Shown one piece after another: positions 1 through 8,403 of a stretch of 64,000 nucleotides of DNA. How positions within the stretch are numbered: the first letter of the stretch is position 1; each line of letters begins with the position of its first letter. The position numbers and the translations under genes are program-made. This DNA is from Pseudomonadota bacterium. Its GTDB lineage: Bacteria > Pseudomonadota > Gammaproteobacteria > Steroidobacterales > Steroidobacteraceae. The notes below the pieces were generated by a model that worked only from the letters and a program-made list of their open reading frames with translations, was not told where the DNA came from and made no database searches. The stretch spans positions 1 to 64,000 of the forward strand of contig JANXZZ010000058.1 in the NCBI GenBank assembly GCA_025355245.1, read 5' to 3'.

Positions 1-492
1 CTTGACGCCTGCGCGATCGAGCGTGGTTCCGCTCATCGTGTTGATCAGCGTCACCTGGCCGTCGACCAGCTGCGCCATGTCCTTGTCGCCGGTCGAGATG
101 ACCACCTGCATTCCGGCCTCAGCACCGCGACGCGCCAGCGTGCCGATGACATCGTCCGCCTCGACGCCGGTGACTCTGAGGAGCGGCAGCCCGAGCGCCT
201 CGACGGCCTCGAGCAGCGGCGCGATCTGCGAGCGCAACTCGTCCGGCATCGGGGGCCGGTGGGCCTTGTAGGCCTCGAAGAGATCGTCCCGGAACGTGCG
301 TCCCGGCGCGTCGAACACGACCGCGATGTGCGACGGTCTGGTCTCCTTCAGCGACTTCTGCAGCATGTTGATGACGCCGAGCACTGCGCCGGTCGGCTCG
401 CCCTTGGAATTGCTGAAGGGCGGCAGGGCGTGGAAAGCCCTATAAAGATAGGAGGAGCCGTCGACCAGGTAGAGGCGCGCAGCGTCGGCCAT
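1..492 (-). CDS. polA: DNA polymerase I, N-terminal part (cut by window edge)
   Basis: This gene encodes the 5'-3' exonuclease (flap endonuclease) domain at the start of DNA polymerase I, which removes RNA primers and fills gaps in repair. I read it from the reverse strand because the ORF track does not list it. The 164 visible codons start at ATG 492 with [20 protein letters not shown], the usual PolA opening. They continue with [19 protein letters not shown] and [12 protein letters not shown], which carry the acidic metal ligands of the FEN fold, and then [11 protein letters not shown]. The rest of the exonuclease and the polymerase domain lie beyond base 1. The start sits 2 bases after the lptM stop, so the two genes are probably co-transcribed. 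Identity is very sure. Confidence 0.95.
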   Translation of the reverse strand, partial: MADAARLYLVDGSSYLYRAFHALPPFSNSKGEPTGAVLGVINMLQKSLKETRPSHIAVVFDAPGRTFRDDLFEAYKAHRPPMPDELRSQIAPLLEAVEALGLPLLRVTGVEADDVIGTLARRGAEAGMQVVISTGDKDMAQLVDGQVTLINTMSGTTLDRAGVK

Positions 493-493
493 G

Positions 494-766
494 TCAGGCG
501 CGCGGCGGGGGCGCTGAAGCCTCGCTGGCGTCCTTGGGCTTGGTGGCAGCGGCCGCCGGCGTCACCGCGGCCGCGCCGCCGAGGGCGTCGGCGGATGCCG
601 GCGTCGTCGGTGCCGCCGCAGGCACGGTGGCAGCGGGCGGTGTTGCCGGCGCCGGCACGCTGACACGCGTCTTCGCATGGGCGTTCGGCAGCACCAGTGG
701 CCCCTTCTGGCCGCAGCCCGCCGTCAGCGCGAGCGCGACGAGACAGATTCGGATGAGTGCGCGCAC
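494..766 (-). CDS. lptM: LptM-family (YifL-like) small outer-membrane lipoprotein
   Basis: LptM-type lipoproteins help the LPS translocon LptD/LptE mature in the outer membrane. I chose GTG 766 (90 aa) because GAGGGA lies 6-7 bases upstream. The ORF-track start at 811 only adds a non-signal extension. The protein opens with a short signal peptide ending in the lipobox LTAGC. Directly after the Cys comes GQKGPLVLP, the family hallmark (CGxKGPLYLP). The rest is a low-complexity Ala/Pro/Thr-rich tail, longer than in E. coli. The gene is often found next to dapF/lysA; here it directly precedes polA. The family call rests on the lipobox plus the GPLxLP motif, and the tail has no predicted function. 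Confidence 0.85.
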   Translation of the reverse strand: MRALIRICLVALALTAGCGQKGPLVLPNAHAKTRVSVPAPATPPAATVPAAAPTTPASADALGGAAAVTPAAAATKPKDASEASAPPPRA

Positions 767-813
767 GCGATTCCCTCGAGTCCCGCCGCCGAGTATAGCG
801 GCGCCCGGCACCC

Positions 814-1239
814 TCAGCGTTTGGTCAAGACGGCGAGCGTCAGCGTCGACAGGCAGATGAGATGGGCCGCGGTATCACGGATCTCGATCTGCCAGACGTG
901 GCTGCGACCGCCGATGTGCACCGGCCGTGCGGTACCCGTCACGAGGCCCTCGCGGACGCTGCGGATATGGTTCGCCGTGATGGCCTGCCCCACGCACATG
1001 AACTTCGCGCCGTCGACGCACAGGTGTCCGCCCATGCTGCCAAGCGTCTCGGCGAGCGCGACCGAGGCCCCGCCGTGCAGGATGCCGAACGGCTGGTGGG
1101 TACGGCCGTCGACCGGCATCGTGGCGCTCAGCCAGTCATCGCCGAAGGCGGTGAATTCGATGCCAATCTGGCTCGCGAGCGTGTCACGGTGCACCTTCGT
1201 CAGCAGGGCGAGATCGATCGGCTGGAACCAGATGCTCAT
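814..1239 (-). CDS. Hotdog-fold acyl-CoA thioesterase (YdiI/MenI type)
   Basis: This is a single-domain hotdog thioesterase of about 141 aa, the usual size for YdiI/MenI/EntH. It is expected to hydrolyse acyl- or aroyl-CoA thioesters in the cytoplasm. The central stretch ATMPVDGRTHQPFGILHGGA followed by SVALAETLGSM matches the YdiI signature, including the catalytic Glu in LAETLGS. HVWQIEI and the final strand STLTLAVL are also conserved. I start at ATG 1239 (MSIWFQPID); an in-frame start at 1257 adds six residues, and neither has a clear ribosome site. No menaquinone or enterobactin genes are nearby, so the substrate is open; YdiI-type enzymes are promiscuous. It ends 48 bases before lptM and is divergent from the gene at 1368. 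Confidence 0.85.
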   Translation of the reverse strand: MSIWFQPIDLALLTKVHRDTLASQIGIEFTAFGDDWLSATMPVDGRTHQPFGILHGGASVALAETLGSMGGHLCVDGAKFMCVGQAITANHIRSVREGLVTGTARPVHIGGRSHVWQIEIRDTAAHLICLSTLTLAVLTKR

Positions 1240-1367
1240 GGGTAAGCCGCGCGGCAAGGCGAGGAAATTCGCCGCTCATTGTAACGCGGCAGGCGACCGA
1301 ACTTCCCGGCCTGCCCCGCGGATGGCAGAGTAAGGGCTCGACTACCGCTGACTCTGCCGGTGACCCG

Positions 1368-4300
1368 ATGCAAGCCGCCCCGAAGCTGGAGGACAAATAC
1401 AGTCGCGCGACGGGGCGCGTGTTCCTGAGCGGCACGCAGGCGCTGGTGCGCCTGCCGCTCATGCAGCGCGAGCGCGACCGGGCCGCCGGGTTCAACACGG
1501 CGGGCTACATCAGCGGCTATCGCGGCTCGCCGCTCGGCGGTTATGACCTGCAGCTGCAGGCGGCTGCGGCGCGCCTCGAGGCCGCGGACATCAAGTTCGT
1601 GCCCGGCGTGAACGAGGACCTGGCGGCAACCGCCATCTGGGGTACCCAGCAGGTGCCGCTGCTGGCGGGCGCCAGGGTCGATGGAGTATTTGCGATCTGG
1701 TACGGCAAGGGCCCCGGGGTCGACCGGTCCGGGGACCCGATCAAGCACGCGAACCGCATGGGCACCTCGCCGCGCGGCGGCGTCCTCGTCGCCTTCGGCG
1801 ATGACCATCCGGGTAAGAGCTCCACCATCGCTCACCAGAGCGAGCAGGCGCTTGCCGCCAACGGCGTGCCGGTGCTGTATCCCGCGAGCGTGCAGGAGTA
1901 TCTCGATCTCGGCCTGCACGGATTCGCGCTCTCGCGCTCGGCCGGCGTCTGGGTGGGCATCAAGTGCGTCAACGAGACCGTCGAGGCGACGGCAACCGTG
2001 GACGTGAGTCCCGAGCGAATCGAGATCCGCGCGCCCGGCGGCGTCGTGATGCCGCCCGGTGGCGTGAACGCCCGCCTCGCCTTCGATCCGATGGGCGACG
2101 AGGTCCGGCTGGCGCGATTCAAGCTGCCGCTCGCGCAGGCCTACGTGCGCGCCAACGGGCTCGATCGCGTCACGCACGGCGCGCCCGGCGCCGCCGGCGG
2201 CCTTGGAATCGTCGCGCCCGGCAAATCGTGGCTCGACGTGGTCGCGGCGCTCGCGGCGCTCGGGCTCGACGCCGCCCGACTGGCGGCCGTCGGCGTCGCC
2301 GTCTACAAGCCCGCGCTCATCTGGCCGCTCGAGCCGCACGGCCTGACGGAATTCGCGCGCGGCAAGGCCGAGCTGCTGATCGTCGAGGAAAAGGCGGCGT
2401 TCATCGAGACGCAAGCCGCGCACGTGCTCTTCAACCTGCCGGACCGCGAGCGGCCGCAGATTACCGGCAAGCACGACACCGCGGGCCATGCGCTGATCGC
2501 GGCGGACGTGGTGCTCGAGCCGCTCGAGATCGCGCGCGTGGTCGGCGCCCGGCTGCGTGCGCTCGGCCGCGTGGACGCGGCGCTCGAGACGAGCATCGCC
2601 GCGCTCGAGCAGCGGCTCGCAACGGCGGCGGCGCGCCGCACGCCGGGCGACGGCCGCACGCCGTATTTCTGTTCCGGCTGCCCGCACAACACCTCGACGA
2701 AGGTTCCGGAAGGCAGCATCGCTCTCGCCGGCATCGGCTGCCACACGATGGCCCTGTACATGGATCGCAGCACGCTGCCGCCGACGCAGATGGGCGGCGA
2801 GGGCATGACGTGGGCCGGCATCGCGCCGTTCACGGCCCAGCCGCATGCCTTCCAGAACCTTGGCGACGGCACTTACTTCCATTCCGGGTTGATGGCCGTT
2901 CGCGCTGCGGTCGCGGCGGGCGTGAGCCTGACGTACAAGATCCTCTACAACGACGCGGTGGCCATGACCGGCGGCCAGGCGGTCGAGGGGCACCTGTCGG
3001 TCGCGGAAATCACCCATCAGTTGCGCGCGGAGCGCGTCGTGCGCATCGCGGTCGTCAGCGACGACACCGAAAAGTACGGCGCATCCCCGGGGTTCGCTTC
3101 CGGTGTCACCGTGCACGACCGCCTCGACCTCGACGCGGTGCAGCGCGAGCTACGTACAGTCGCAGGGGTTTCAGCGCTCATCTACGACCAGGTATGCGCC
3201 GCGGAGAAGCGCCGCCGCCGCAAGCGCGGGCGCATGGCCGATCCGAGCCGGCGCGTGGTGATCAATCCGCTCGTCTGCGAAGGCTGTGGCGACTGTTCCA
3301 CCGCCGCAAACTGCGTATCGATCCAGCCGCTCGAGACGGAATTTGGGCGCAAGCGCGCGATTGACCAGTCGAGCTGCAACAAGGATTACTCGTGTGTAAA
3401 CGGCTTTTGTCCATCGTTCGTGACCGTTGAAGGCGCGGGACTGCGCAAGCCCGCCGCGCGCGGGCTCGATGCCGCGCGCGTCGCGGCGCTGCCGCCGCCC
3501 GCGCGCGCTGCATCCGTCGGGTGCACAAGCCTGCTGGTGACGGGAATCGGCGGGACCGGCGTCGTCACGATCGGGGCGGTGCTCGGTATGGCGGCGCACC
3601 TCGAGGGCAAGGCGGCGAGCGTGTTCGACATGACCGGGCTCGCGCAGAAGGGCGGAGCGGTGCTGTCACACGTCAAGATCGCCGACCGTCCCGAGCAGAT
3701 CGCGGCACCACGGGTCGGTCTTGGCGAGGCGGACGTGGTGCTCGGCTGCGATCTCATCGTCACCGCGGGCGTCGACGCGCTGCGAACGATGGCGAACGCA
3801 CGCACGCGCGTCGTCATTAACACGCACGTGGTGCCGACTGCGGTATTCCAACTGCGGCCCGACGTCGACTTCCACGCGCCGGAGATGCTCGCCGAGATCG
3901 ACGCGATCGTCGGCGCGGCGAACAGCGCGCGCATCGACGCCACCGGCGCCGCCCTCGGCCTCAGCGGCGATACGCTGGGCGCGAACATGTTCATCGTCGG
4001 CTACGCGCTGCAGCGCGGCTGGCTGCCGCTCGGCCTCGAGTCGATCGAGCAGGCGATCGGGCTGAACGGCGCAGCGGTTGAGTTCAATTGCCGCGCACTC
4101 GCGTTCGGCAGGCTCGCGGCGGCGGATCCGGCGTTGCTGCCGGCCTCGCTCGGCGCCGACGCCGCGGCGACGCCTGAGCCGGCGGGCGTCGCGGACCTGG
4201 TGGCGACGCGCGAGCGCTTTCTCAGTGCCTACCAGGACCGCGCCTACGCGGCCCGCTACGCGACGCTGGTCGCCAAGGCGGGCGCGGCGGAGGAGCGTGC

Positions 4301-4850
4301 GACCCCGGGCCGGACGGAATTCGCGGCAGCGGTCGCGCGCTACTACTTCAAGCTGCTCGCGTACAAGGACGAGTACGAGGTGGCGCGGCTGCACGCCGAT
4401 ACGGCTTTCGGGGCACAGCTCGCTGGCATGTTCGAGGGGCCCTACCGGATCAAATTTCACCTGGCGCCGCCCGGTCTCGCTCGCTTCGGCGGCGATCCCG
4501 CGCGCAAGCACGAATTTGGCGCGTGGATGCTGCCGGTGTTCCGGCTGCTCGCGCGGCTCAAGTTTCTGCGCGGAACGGCCTTCGATCCCTTCGGGCGGGC
4601 GGAGGAGCGCAAGCTCGAGCGACGCCTGATCGCGGAGTACGAGGAACTCGTTCTGGAGTTGTCGGCGGGCCTGACGCACGAGCGCCACGCCCTCGCCGTC
4701 GAACTGGCGTCGCTACCCGAGCAGATCCGCGGCTTCGGGCATGTGAAGGCGCGACATCTCGCGGCGGTCGTGAAGAAACAGGGATTCCTCCTGGCGCATT
4801 GGCGCGCGGTAGGGCCGACGCCGGCACCGACGCTCGAGCACGCCGCGTAG
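1368..4850 (+). CDS. Fused indolepyruvate ferredoxin oxidoreductase family protein
   Basis: This 1160-aa cytoplasmic 2-oxoacid:ferredoxin oxidoreductase joins the IorA and IorB functions in one chain. Known relatives oxidatively decarboxylate aryl pyruvates from aromatic amino acid breakdown to acyl-CoA. Order seen: an N-terminal pyrimidine-binding domain (GFNTAGYISGYRGSPLGGYD, about 42-61); a TPP domain with CSGCPHNTS and GIGCHTMALYMDR (about 435-470); Cys clusters VCEGCGDCS and CNKDYSCVNGFC (about 640-690) for Fe-S centres; an IorB-like domain starting GIGGTGVVTIGAVLG (about 725) with LAQKGGAVLSHV; and a C-terminal helical tail of the DUF6537 type. The length is typical of fused proteobacterial forms. 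It stands alone, so the ferredoxin partner and CoA ligase are elsewhere. The exact substrate is not shown by sequence. Confidence 0.92.
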   Translation: MQAAPKLEDKYSRATGRVFLSGTQALVRLPLMQRERDRAAGFNTAGYISGYRGSPLGGYDLQLQAAAARLEAADIKFVPGVNEDLAATAIWGTQQVPLLAGARVDGVFAIWYGKGPGVDRSGDPIKHANRMGTSPRGGVLVAFGDDHPGKSSTIAHQSEQALAANGVPVLYPASVQEYLDLGLHGFALSRSAGVWVGIKCVNETVEATATVDVSPERIEIRAPGGVVMPPGGVNARLAFDPMGDEVRLARFKLPLAQAYVRANGLDRVTHGAPGAAGGLGIVAPGKSWLDVVAALAALGLDAARLAAVGVAVYKPALIWPLEPHGLTEFARGKAELLIVEEKAAFIETQAAHVLFNLPDRERPQITGKHDTAGHALIAADVVLEPLEIARVVGARLRALGRVDAALETSIAALEQRLATAAARRTPGDGRTPYFCSGCPHNTSTKVPEGSIALAGIGCHTMALYMDRSTLPPTQMGGEGMTWAGIAPFTAQPHAFQNLGDGTYFHSGLMAVRAAVAAGVSLTYKILYNDAVAMTGGQAVEGHLSVAEITHQLRAERVVRIAVVSDDTEKYGASPGFASGVTVHDRLDLDAVQRELRTVAGVSALIYDQVCAAEKRRRRKRGRMADPSRRVVINPLVCEGCGDCSTAANCVSIQPLETEFGRKRAIDQSSCNKDYSCVNGFCPSFVTVEGAGLRKPAARGLDAARVAALPPPARAASVGCTSLLVTGIGGTGVVTIGAVLGMAAHLEGKAASVFDMTGLAQKGGAVLSHVKIADRPEQIAAPRVGLGEADVVLGCDLIVTAGVDALRTMANARTRVVINTHVVPTAVFQLRPDVDFHAPEMLAEIDAIVGAANSARIDATGAALGLSGDTLGANMFIVGYALQRGWLPLGLESIEQAIGLNGAAVEFNCRALAFGRLAAADPALLPASLGADAAATPEPAGVADLVATRERFLSAYQDRAYAARYATLVAKAGAAEERATPGRTEFAAAVARYYFKLLAYKDEYEVARLHADTAFGAQLAGMFEGPYRIKFHLAPPGLARFGGDPARKHEFGAWMLPVFRLLARLKFLRGTAFDPFGRAEERKLERRLIAEYEELVLELSAGLTHERHALAVELASLPEQIRGFGHVKARHLAAVVKKQGFLLAHWRAVGPTPAPTLEHAA

Positions 4851-5012
4851 CGAGCCGGCGCGTAGAATCCGTCAGGCTGTCGAAAGAGTGCAGCGTGGAA
4901 CGGACGGCCGCAACGGCTGTCCACTGGGGCGCGGGCACGCGAGGCGTCGGCAGTGCCGGCGTCGATTCTGGAGGAGGTTCCGGGGATTGTGCGCAACCAG
5001 GAGGCTCCGGTC

Positions 5013-6461
5013 ATGAAGCTTGGCACGCGCATCGCATTGCAGCGCCTGGCCGGCGTCGTGGTGGCGGGACTCCTGCTGAGCGGCTCGTCGCAGTGCAGCT
5101 TCGGCGGCCACGACTTCGGTCCCGGAAGCAGCACGACCACCGCGCAGATGACCATCGCGCCGATCAGCGCCTTTGGCAGCGTGTTCGCCGCCGCGACCGA
5201 GTTCGCGGACGGCGGTGCGACGATCACGCTCGACGGCGCGCCGGTCGGCGAGTCGCTGCTGCGGCCCGGGCAGGTGGCGACCGTGGTCGGCAGCGTCACG
5301 TCCGCGAGCTCCGGCACGGTCACCGCAACGGCAACGTCCGTGACCGTCACCGACAAGCTGGTCGGGCCGGTGTCCGCGATTGATCCCGCGACGGGCAGTT
5401 TCACCGTGCTCGGCCAGACGGTCTACGTGACCGGTGATACCAGCGTCGGTCCCGGATTTGCGATCGCGGACGTTGCAGGGTTTCCGGTCGGCAGCGTGTT
5501 CGTCATCGACGGCTATCGGACGAGTTCGGGCCTCATCGCCACGCGCATCGACGCGCCGCGGTCGGGCCAGACGTTCCAGGTCGCCGGCCGCGTGTCGGGT
5601 CTTGACGGCTTCGTGCATAGCTTTTCCATCAACGGCACGACCATCGACTACGGCAACGCGAGCGGCGGCCTGCCGACGCTGGTGACCAACGGCAGTTACG
5701 TCGTCGCGAGCGGCGGCGTCGTGACCAACGCGACGACGCTGCAACCGACGCTCATCGACACGGCGACCGAAGCAGCGGGTGGCGGCAGCGGCGACAACGG
5801 CGTCGTGCACGGCGCCGTGACCCGCTTCGCGTCGAGCGCTGATTTTGACGTCGCCGGGCAGGCCGTCGCGACGACGACGCGCACCGCCTTCACGCACGGC
5901 GCGCTGAGCGATATCGCCGCCGATCGCGAACTCGAGGCAAGCGGGACCTACAGCTCCGCCGGTGTGTTGACCGCGACGACGATCGACGTGACGCCGGCGG
6001 CAACCTTCCGGGTGGTCGGGCCCGTGCAGTCGCTGAGCCAGAGTGCCGCGACACTCGGGATCGCCGGGCTCACGCTCACAACCGATGTGCGGACCCGCTG
6101 GGACGACCAGAGCCTCGACGTCAAGGCATTTGGCCTTGGCAGTCTCGCGCTCGGCGACTGGGTCGAGGTCCGCGGCCTGCCCGGCACCGGCATGGCGGCC
6201 AGTGCGCGCATCGTCGAGCGCCGCGCGCAGCCGTCACCCGCATTCGTGGAGCTGCAGGACGTGCCGACGGCGCTGTCGTCGCCGGATTTCACGCTGACGG
6301 GGATCTCGATCGATGCGCGCACGGCGTCCTTCACGGACGCCGCGGGGCGGGCCCTTTCGCAATCGAGCTTCTTCGCGCAGGCGGCGGGCCACGTCGTGCG
6401 GGTGCGTGGCGCGTTCATTGGCAGCACGCTGACCGCGGCGACTGTCGCGTTGCGGCCCTAG
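5013..6461 (+). CDS. DUF5666-repeat exported protein
   Basis: This is a secreted or envelope protein of about 482 aa built from DUF5666-type beta repeats; function unknown. I start at ATG 5013, not the ORF-track 4953, because AGGAGG lies 8 bases upstream and the protein then begins MKLGTRIALQRLAGVVVAGL, a clear signal peptide. SSQC follows, but this is not a good lipobox. The mature part is rich in Thr, Val, Ala and Gly. Short recurring units resemble GPVSAIDPATGSFTVLGQTV, TFQVAGRVSGLDG and FRVVGPVQSL, each followed by a TxxD or W-V-E-V-R-G strand, which suggests four or five OB-like repeats. There are no catalytic motifs. It stands alone between the oxidoreductase and a small nuclease-like gene. 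Confidence 0.8.
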   Translation: MKLGTRIALQRLAGVVVAGLLLSGSSQCSFGGHDFGPGSSTTTAQMTIAPISAFGSVFAAATEFADGGATITLDGAPVGESLLRPGQVATVVGSVTSASSGTVTATATSVTVTDKLVGPVSAIDPATGSFTVLGQTVYVTGDTSVGPGFAIADVAGFPVGSVFVIDGYRTSSGLIATRIDAPRSGQTFQVAGRVSGLDGFVHSFSINGTTIDYGNASGGLPTLVTNGSYVVASGGVVTNATTLQPTLIDTATEAAGGGSGDNGVVHGAVTRFASSADFDVAGQAVATTTRTAFTHGALSDIAADRELEASGTYSSAGVLTATTIDVTPAATFRVVGPVQSLSQSAATLGIAGLTLTTDVRTRWDDQSLDVKAFGLGSLALGDWVEVRGLPGTGMAASARIVERRAQPSPAFVELQDVPTALSSPDFTLTGISIDARTASFTDAAGRALSQSSFFAQAAGHVVRVRGAFIGSTLTAATVALRP

Positions 6462-6488
6462 GCCGCGGCGGCGGCGTACGGGACCAGC

Positions 6489-7061
6489 TTGGGTCGCAAG
6501 CACCGCCTCGCCGGGCCCACCCGTCCGCATCGCGCCGCGCCCAAAGCGAAGCTGCGCGCGCTCCTCGACCGCGCCCTCGAGGCCGGCGACGGCGCGGGAG
6601 GTGCGGAGTGCATCCACGAGCTCTGGCTGCGCGGCGAGATGACCGTGATGATCGAGCAGGCCCTCGAGCAGCTGTGGCGGCGCGCCGCGGATTCGATCCC
6701 CGACTGGCTGCCGATGCGGCACGTCGAATGGTTGCCGCTCGCCTACGAGGTCGCGGCGCGCTGTCGTACCGAGTCGCCCGGCCGCTCGAACATATACCTG
6801 GTGCTGCTCGACTACGCCGACAGTGCGCGGGGTCCCTATGGCGTGTACGTTGGCATGACGGACTACACGCCGGCGGAGCGCTTCGACCAGCACAAGGCGG
6901 GAATTCGAGCCTCCGGCAGCGTATTGAAGCGCGGACTTGAAGTGCTGACCGGGCCGGTCGCGCACCTGCAGCGCATCGGCCGAAGTGAGGCGACGCGTAT
7001 TGAATCGGAGCTAGCCGAGGCGCTTGGGGCGGCCGGCTTGCTGGTCCAGGGCGGCCATTGA
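6489..7061 (+). CDS. GIY-YIG-like protein, unknown function
   Basis: This 190-aa protein has a C-terminal half that looks like a GIY-YIG nuclease fold. NIYLVLLDYA (first strand) and YGVYVGMTD (second strand, the YIG position) come before TPAERFDQHKAG, which matches the conserved Arg/His segment. SEATRIESELAEAL could supply the metal-binding Glu. The N-terminal 90 residues (RALLDRALEAGD, WLPMRHVEWLPLAYEVA) match nothing I know. The listed start is TTG 6489 without a clear ribosome site; ATG 6639 is the first in-frame Met and would remove 50 residues. No restriction or mobile-element genes are nearby. The nuclease reading rests on pattern only, and catalytic activity is not shown. Confidence 0.55.
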   Translation: MGRKHRLAGPTRPHRAAPKAKLRALLDRALEAGDGAGGAECIHELWLRGEMTVMIEQALEQLWRRAADSIPDWLPMRHVEWLPLAYEVAARCRTESPGRSNIYLVLLDYADSARGPYGVYVGMTDYTPAERFDQHKAGIRASGSVLKRGLEVLTGPVAHLQRIGRSEATRIESELAEALGAAGLLVQGGH

Positions 7062-7133
7062 CGGTTGCGCGTGGGACGAGGGCTGGCACCGCCGAACGGC
7101 GTCCCGCGCGCTACTCAAATCAAGGAGTCGGAA

Positions 7134-7418
7134 GTGAAGCATCGGATTCCGCCACCCGGCGATGCGCTCATCGATGAGACCTACGGTCTCGAGCCCGTGT
7201 TCGACCCCGCCGCCGCGGCGAATGGCGCGGAACTCGGTGAATTTGTGGTCGTCGAGTGTCCGTATTGCGCGGAATCCTACGAGACCGCGATCGACCTGAC
7301 GGCCGGTTCCGCGACGGTCATCGAGGATTGCCAGGTGTGCTGCCAGCCAATCGAACTCCAGACGGAAATTGGGGACGACGGCACCATCGAGTCGCTCACG
7401 ATCCGCCGGCTCGATTGA
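7134..7418 (+). CDS. CPXCG-motif cysteine-rich protein
   Basis: This small zinc-ribbon-like protein has 94 aa. I start at GTG 7134 because AAGGAG sits 6 bases upstream; the ORF-track start at 7065 adds an unlikely extension. The core is VECPYCAESYETAIDL, then about 13 residues, then EDCQVCCQPIELQTE. These are two CxxC pairs that should bind one metal, as in the proteobacterial CPXCG family. In this copy the Gly of the name motif is Ala (CPYCA). The acidic C-terminus is typical. Function is unknown; these proteins are usually encoded alone near housekeeping genes. The stop overlaps the spurious longer reading frame of the next gene but not its likely start. Confidence 0.8.
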   Translation: MKHRIPPPGDALIDETYGLEPVFDPAAAANGAELGEFVVVECPYCAESYETAIDLTAGSATVIEDCQVCCQPIELQTEIGDDGTIESLTIRRLD

Positions 7419-7488
7419 CTCCCGCGCGGCGCGTCGCTGTCGGTCCGGGCTGGCAACGACGGCCATTCGCGACGAGAATGGCGAACAC

Positions 7489-8403
7489 ATGAACCTCCGG
7501 CGCGGACTAGCGGCATATCTCGTGGTGGCCAGCGTGGCGGCAGCGGCGATGCCGACGTGTGTGCGCGCCGACGCCGCGGCGGCGGATGCCGAATGGCGTG
7601 CCGAGAGACTCGCATCGCTGACGAGCGAGACCGGCTGGCTCACGCTGGTTGGGCTTTACTGGCTGCGGGATGGCGCGAACACGATCGGCCGGGCGCGCCG
7701 CAACACGATTTCGCTCGACTACCCGCAACTCGGACCGCACGCGGGGACGTTCACCCTTGCCGGCTCGTCGCTGCGATTCGACGCGGCGCGGGGCAGCTGC
7801 TTTCGCGTCGGCGGGGCACCGGCGTCCGCGGAGGTCAAGCCCGACAGCGCCGGCGAGCCGACGCTGCTGACCTGCGGCTCCTTGCAGCTCTTCGTCATCG
7901 AGCGCGGCGGAAAGTTCGGCGTTCGGATCCGAGACACGGCCAGCCGCGCACGTCGCGAATTTCGCGGCGTCGACTACTATCCGTTCGATCCCGGCTGGAT
8001 CGCCGACGCGCGCTTCGAGGCTTACGAGCCTCACCACCGCGTACCGATCGTGAATGTTCTCGGCATGGATATCGACATGGAATCGCCGGGCGCGATCATC
8101 TTCGCGCGCGACGGTCAGGAGTGGCGGCTCGACACGCTGCTCGAGGCACCGGACGCCGACACATTGTTCGTCATGTTCGCGGATAGCACGTCCGGGAAGG
8201 AGACCTATGGCGCGGGCCGCTTTCTCTCCATTCCGCTACCGGCCGCCGGGCGCGTCGCCGTCGACTTCAATAGGTCTTACAGTCCGCCGTGCGCGTTCAC
8301 GCCCTTCGCGACCTGCCCGCTGCCGCCACCGCAGAACCGGTTGGCACTGCGAGTTTCAGCGGGGGAGCTTCGGTACGTGGCGCCCGGGCGCCAGCTCGAC
8401 TAG
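7489..8403 (+). CDS. DUF1684 exported protein
   Basis: This 304-aa protein belongs to DUF1684, a beta-rich family of unknown function. I start at ATG 7489 (MNLRRGLAAYLVVASVAAAA), which gives a signal peptide ending near VRADA, so the protein is probably periplasmic. Family marks are WLTLVGLYWLRDGANTIGRA near the N-terminus, the Tyr/Asp-rich middle FRGVDYYPFDPGWIADARFE, and the C-terminal signature VDFNRSYSPPCAFT followed by CPLPPPQNRL, which is almost invariant in the family. The ORF-track start at 7369 lies inside the previous gene. It is convergent with the DUF1501 gene and their stop codons overlap by 4 bases. Confidence 0.85.
   Translation: MNLRRGLAAYLVVASVAAAAMPTCVRADAAAADAEWRAERLASLTSETGWLTLVGLYWLRDGANTIGRARRNTISLDYPQLGPHAGTFTLAGSSLRFDAARGSCFRVGGAPASAEVKPDSAGEPTLLTCGSLQLFVIERGGKFGVRIRDTASRARREFRGVDYYPFDPGWIADARFEAYEPHHRVPIVNVLGMDIDMESPGAIIFARDGQEWRLDTLLEAPDADTLFVMFADSTSGKETYGAGRFLSIPLPAAGRVAVDFNRSYSPPCAFTPFATCPLPPPQNRLALRVSAGELRYVAPGRQLD

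Noticed and set aside
1236-3116. 626-aa minus-strand open reading frame
   Set aside because: Antisense to the indolepyruvate oxidoreductase gene, with no recognisable domains.
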